Shown here piece after piece: positions 61,193-64,000 of a stretch of DNA of 64,000 nucleotides. The translations under genes were made by a program, and so were the position numbers. Position 1 is the stretch's first letter. Each line of letters opens with the position of its first letter. The notes under the pieces are model-generated. The model did not search any database. It was not told the DNA's origin and worked only from the letters and a program-made list of their open reading frames with translations. Origin of the DNA: Bacteroidia bacterium (GTDB lineage Bacteria; Bacteroidota; Bacteroidia; UKL13-3). Location of the stretch: the NCBI GenBank assembly GCA_014376805.1, contig JACMQU010000017.1, positions 1 through 64,000 of the forward strand. The letters run 5' to 3'.

Positions 61193-62254
61193 TTATTTAA
61201 TTATATTTTTTTCTTTAATGTTTTTAACTATTAAATCTACCATCCATGCCTGTGAATTAAATGAACCTTCAAAGAAGTTCATTTCCATGTCCCAGTAACC
61301 AACGCATGGATAGTAAACCTGCTTTACATAACCATAGCTAATTTCTATAACATAAGGTTTGTCATTCTTATAAACAAAATCAATAGCAAGACAATCTGAA
61401 TTTAATTTCCGCGCAATTTCAAATGATAGTTTTATCGTACTCTCATCAAAATTCTCTTTCTCATATTTTATAAATCCACTGCCTGATGCTCTAAAATCAT
61501 TTTCTCTAACCATTCTTTTAATGGCAAAAGCCTTTCCGTCAATTACTATAATTCTTATATCGCAATTGTTATTCGGAATAAACTCCTGGAAGTAGATATA
61601 TCCTCTTTCTTTTCCCGCGTATTTTGCAAATTTTGGAGGGTATACAAATCTTAATAACCCCTTCCCAATATCAACCAGTGTTGCCTTTCCGTTTTTATAT
61701 TTTCTAATACGTTCTAATAAGTTCGACCACGCATTGTATTGGCTGAACCCACTATCAAAAGCTTTATTAATTAAGGATTTAGCTTTTGAGTGTGAAAGCA
61801 CTAATCTTACATTTGCTGATCCTGCTCCACACCTTAATTTAAAGACTTTTGGAAAAGAAGTAGTACCAATCCATTTCAGAGCATCTTTTTTATCATAAAA
61901 AACGTGTGTTTTTACGAGATCAATTCCATGCGATTCTAATAAATATTTTTGTCCAACCTTATCGTCAAAATGCCAAACGGTATTATAGTTAGGAAAAACT
62001 ACTTTACCGGTTGCTTCAAGAGAAAATATTAATTGCTTCGAAAACAGGAAATCTTTAGAACTTGAATGATTTGGATGCCACATAAACGCATCACAATCCT
62101 GTAACTGCTCGATGATATCATTGCGGTAACAATCCACCAGTTTAAATGGAATTTTTTTGTCCAGACAATATTGTATCCAGCGATCAGAAAAAGAGTCAAG
62201 GCTAGTTTGAATGGCTATTTTCATGATTTTCAAATTTTTGAATCCAAATTTCAA
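61193..62254 (-). CDS. RimK-like ATP-grasp protein
   Basis: 353 aa; 'VFPNYNTVWHFDDKVGQKYLLESHGIDLVKTHVF', 'FPKVFKLRCGAGSANVRLV', 'RIIVIDGKAFAIKRM', 'CLAIDFVYKNDKPYVIEISYGY'. Likely start MKIAIQT, about 62224. Confidence 0.85.
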   Translation of the reverse strand: MKFGFKNLKIMKIAIQTSLDSFSDRWIQYCLDKKIPFKLVDCYRNDIIEQLQDCDAFMWHPNHSSSKDFLFSKQLIFSLEATGKVVFPNYNTVWHFDDKVGQKYLLESHGIDLVKTHVFYDKKDALKWIGTTSFPKVFKLRCGAGSANVRLVLSHSKAKSLINKAFDSGFSQYNAWSNLLERIRKYKNGKATLVDIGKGLLRFVYPPKFAKYAGKERGYIYFQEFIPNNNCDIRIIVIDGKAFAIKRMVRENDFRASGSGFIKYEKENFDESTIKLSFEIARKLNSDCLAIDFVYKNDKPYVIEISYGYVKQVYYPCVGYWDMEMNFFEGSFNSQAWMVDLIVKNIKEKNIIK

Positions 62255-64000
62255 AACTCAACATAGTCCAGAGGGCATCTAATTGATGTGAATTAATGGT
62301 TGCAATATTATTGAACCAATTTTCAATTAATTTTCCATTGAATAGTTGTCTTTGTTTTATACTTAATATTAATTTTTCTTTAAATGCTTTATTTTTCATA
62401 AATGAAAATATAAACTCTCTCAGTGGAATACCAAATCCCATCTTATTTCTGAAAGCGAATGACTTACCGAATTTCTTTGCACAGATCTCCTTTAATAAAA
62501 GTTTTTCTTTGTTATGTGGATTAAAACTATCGGAAATTAAAAAATTTGCAGGGATATTAAATGAATAATCCAAAACTTTATTATCAAGAAACGGCACCCG
62601 GTTTTCAATTGAATGAGCCATCGACATTTTATCCTGACGCATTAATAAGTCGGGAAGGTAGGTTTGTATTTCATATTTTACCTGCTTATCAAATGAATTA
62701 CCCGTTAGCTGATTATACTTATCTCTTCTTTGAGCTATGGCAGCATCAAAGTTAAAGTCGGGTTTTAACATTTTTGCAATTCCCGGTTGCATATAACTTG
62801 AAAACAACGGAGCCCGGAGTGATGGATCTGTATAATACTTAAGGTAACCAAACAAATCTTTTTTATTTCTATTAATGGAGGAAAGAAACATTTTGGAAAA
62901 GTATGGCCTGAGTGCACTGGAGAATCTTGGATAACCCCCAAACGTTTCATCAGCTCCCTCACCACTTAAGAGCACGGTAACGTTTTCTTTTGCACGTTGG
63001 CTGAGTAAGTATATCCCAATGCTATTTGGATGATTTACGGGACTTTCCAGATGCCAGGATACATTCTCCAATTGATTAAAATAATAATCAGTTTTTAGGG
63101 TATATTTATGTTGTATTAAAGAAAGTTCTTTACCTACATGATCAACAAATGGTTCTTCAGAATATTTTTTATCATCAAATATGATGGAGATCGTTTCTAA
63201 AGATCCTTTCTTCATTTTATTAGATGCAAAATAAGTTACCAAAGAAGAATCTACTCCCCCGGATAGTTGACAACCAACTTTAACATCACTTATCAATTGC
63301 CTTTCGACACTTTCATCCAAACAATTTTCTAAGCCATCAAATGCATCCTTAAAACTGATTTGGTTATTTTTAACTCTTTGATAAGTATCTATATTAAAAA
63401 ACCTTTTCTTCTTAAAATTTCCCGATGATAATATTACGTATTCTCCAGGCTCAATATTTTCAATATTTTTAAATAATGTTTGATTAATACTATTTCTAAA
63501 AATAAGAAATTCATCAAGTAATGATTCTTTAAGTTCGAATTTAAAATCTGGTAAACAATAAAAACTTTTAAGTTCAGAAGCAAAAGAAAATGTGGAACCG
63601 TTATTATAAAAGTATAAAGGTTTTATCCCAAATCTATCCCGGCAAAAGTATATTTCATTAGAACGTAAATCAGCAATAACAATAGAAAACATGCCATTCA
63701 GTAACTGAATCATTTTATCAAAACCAAATTCTAAATATAAGTTTAAAACTACTTCAGTATCCGTTCTACTTCTGAATTTATGACCTTTTGTTTCCAGATT
63801 ACTTCTGAAATCGTTGGCATTATAAATTTCTCCATTGAGCAAAATCATCACTTTTGCTGAGGCATCTAACATAGGCTGATGTCCGGCAGAAGAAAGATCC
63901 TGAATGCTAAGCCTGTTAAAACCAAAAATACAATTAAAGCCATTGGTATAACTTTCAATTTTATCATTTGAAAGATTTGTGATAGAATCTCCATTATGGT
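62202..64000 (-). CDS. Asparagine synthase-like amidotransferase (N-terminus beyond window)
   Basis: The ORF opens at 63872 in the track but the frame stays open to the window edge: ...HNGDSITNLSNDKIESYTNGFNCIFGFNRLSIQDLSSAGHQPMLDASAKVMILLNGEIYN. 'CQLSGGVDSSLVT', 'LLSGEGADETFGGY', 'SIENRVPFLDNKVLDY'. Confidence 0.9.
   Translation of the reverse strand, partial: HNGDSITNLSNDKIESYTNGFNCIFGFNRLSIQDLSSAGHQPMLDASAKVMILLNGEIYNANDFRSNLETKGHKFRSRTDTEVVLNLYLEFGFDKMIQLLNGMFSIVIADLRSNEIYFCRDRFGIKPLYFYNNGSTFSFASELKSFYCLPDFKFELKESLLDEFLIFRNSINQTLFKNIENIEPGEYVILSSGNFKKKRFFNIDTYQRVKNNQISFKDAFDGLENCLDESVERQLISDVKVGCQLSGGVDSSLVTYFASNKMKKGSLETISIIFDDKKYSEEPFVDHVGKELSLIQHKYTLKTDYYFNQLENVSWHLESPVNHPNSIGIYLLSQRAKENVTVLLSGEGADETFGGYPRFSSALRPYFSKMFLSSINRNKKDLFGYLKYYTDPSLRAPLFSSYMQPGIAKMLKPDFNFDAAIAQRRDKYNQLTGNSFDKQVKYEIQTYLPDLLMRQDKMSMAHSIENRVPFLDNKVLDYSFNIPANFLISDSFNPHNKEKLLLKEICAKKFGKSFAFRNKMGFGIPLREFIFSFMKNKAFKEKLILSIKQRQLFNGKLIENWFNNIATINSHQLDALWTMLSFEIWIQKFENHENSHSN

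Noticed and set aside
62202-62254. 53-bp overlap between the RimK-like and AsnB-like genes
   Set aside because: Mostly an ORF-start artefact; with MKIAIQT at about 62224 the overlap is about 23 nt, ordinary for a tight operon.
1-64000. CRISPR arrays, rRNA, tRNA, intact IS elements or prophage genes
   Set aside because: Scanned by eye for regularly spaced repeats, tRNA T-loop motifs and transposase/integrase motifs; none convincing. A tRNAscan-SE/ISEScan run would be needed to exclude them formally.

Overview
The window looks like chromosomal DNA from a Bacteroidetes bacterium, probably Chitinophagaceae/Sphingobacteriia-like. Indicators are low GC, a T9SS-type C-terminal sorting tail, a TonB receptor/DUF4249 pair, and Alternative Complex III. 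Main blocks: (1) 1-12.9 kb, housekeeping and envelope genes (PKD/T9SS protein, dcd, TonB receptor + DUF4249 lipoprotein, HldE-type kinase, aminotransferase, clpB). (2) 13.1-17.1 kb, a small accessory island. It holds a GxxExxY pseudogene and an ABC-three-component-like (ABC-3C) locus made of a DUF2326-type ATPase, a short middle component and a SMEK-domain protein split by a single in-frame TAG. It also holds a C-terminal remnant of an MmeI-like methyltransferase/R-M protein. (3) 17.2-33.2 kb, a sensor-type class III cyclase with a decayed paralogous fragment, a hydrolase/hydroxybutyrate dehydrogenase pair, RNase R, a thioesterase, a phosphoglucomutase, a glutaryl-CoA dehydrogenase-like gene and folB. 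(4) 33.3-41.7 kb, a complete actABCDEF operon. (5) 42.0-64.0 kb, a large polysaccharide cluster, all on the minus strand. It has PglF/E/D/C-like genes, WbpB/D/E-like genes, an exosortase with an adjacent small membrane protein, three glycosyltransferases, three ATP-grasp proteins and two asparagine-synthetase-like proteins; the last one runs off the window. No rRNA, tRNA, CRISPR array or intact IS element was recognised by eye. The strongest candidates for follow-up are the ABC-3C/R-M remnant island and the exosortase + ATP-grasp + AsnB glycan cluster. All family assignments come from motif recognition; no database search was run.
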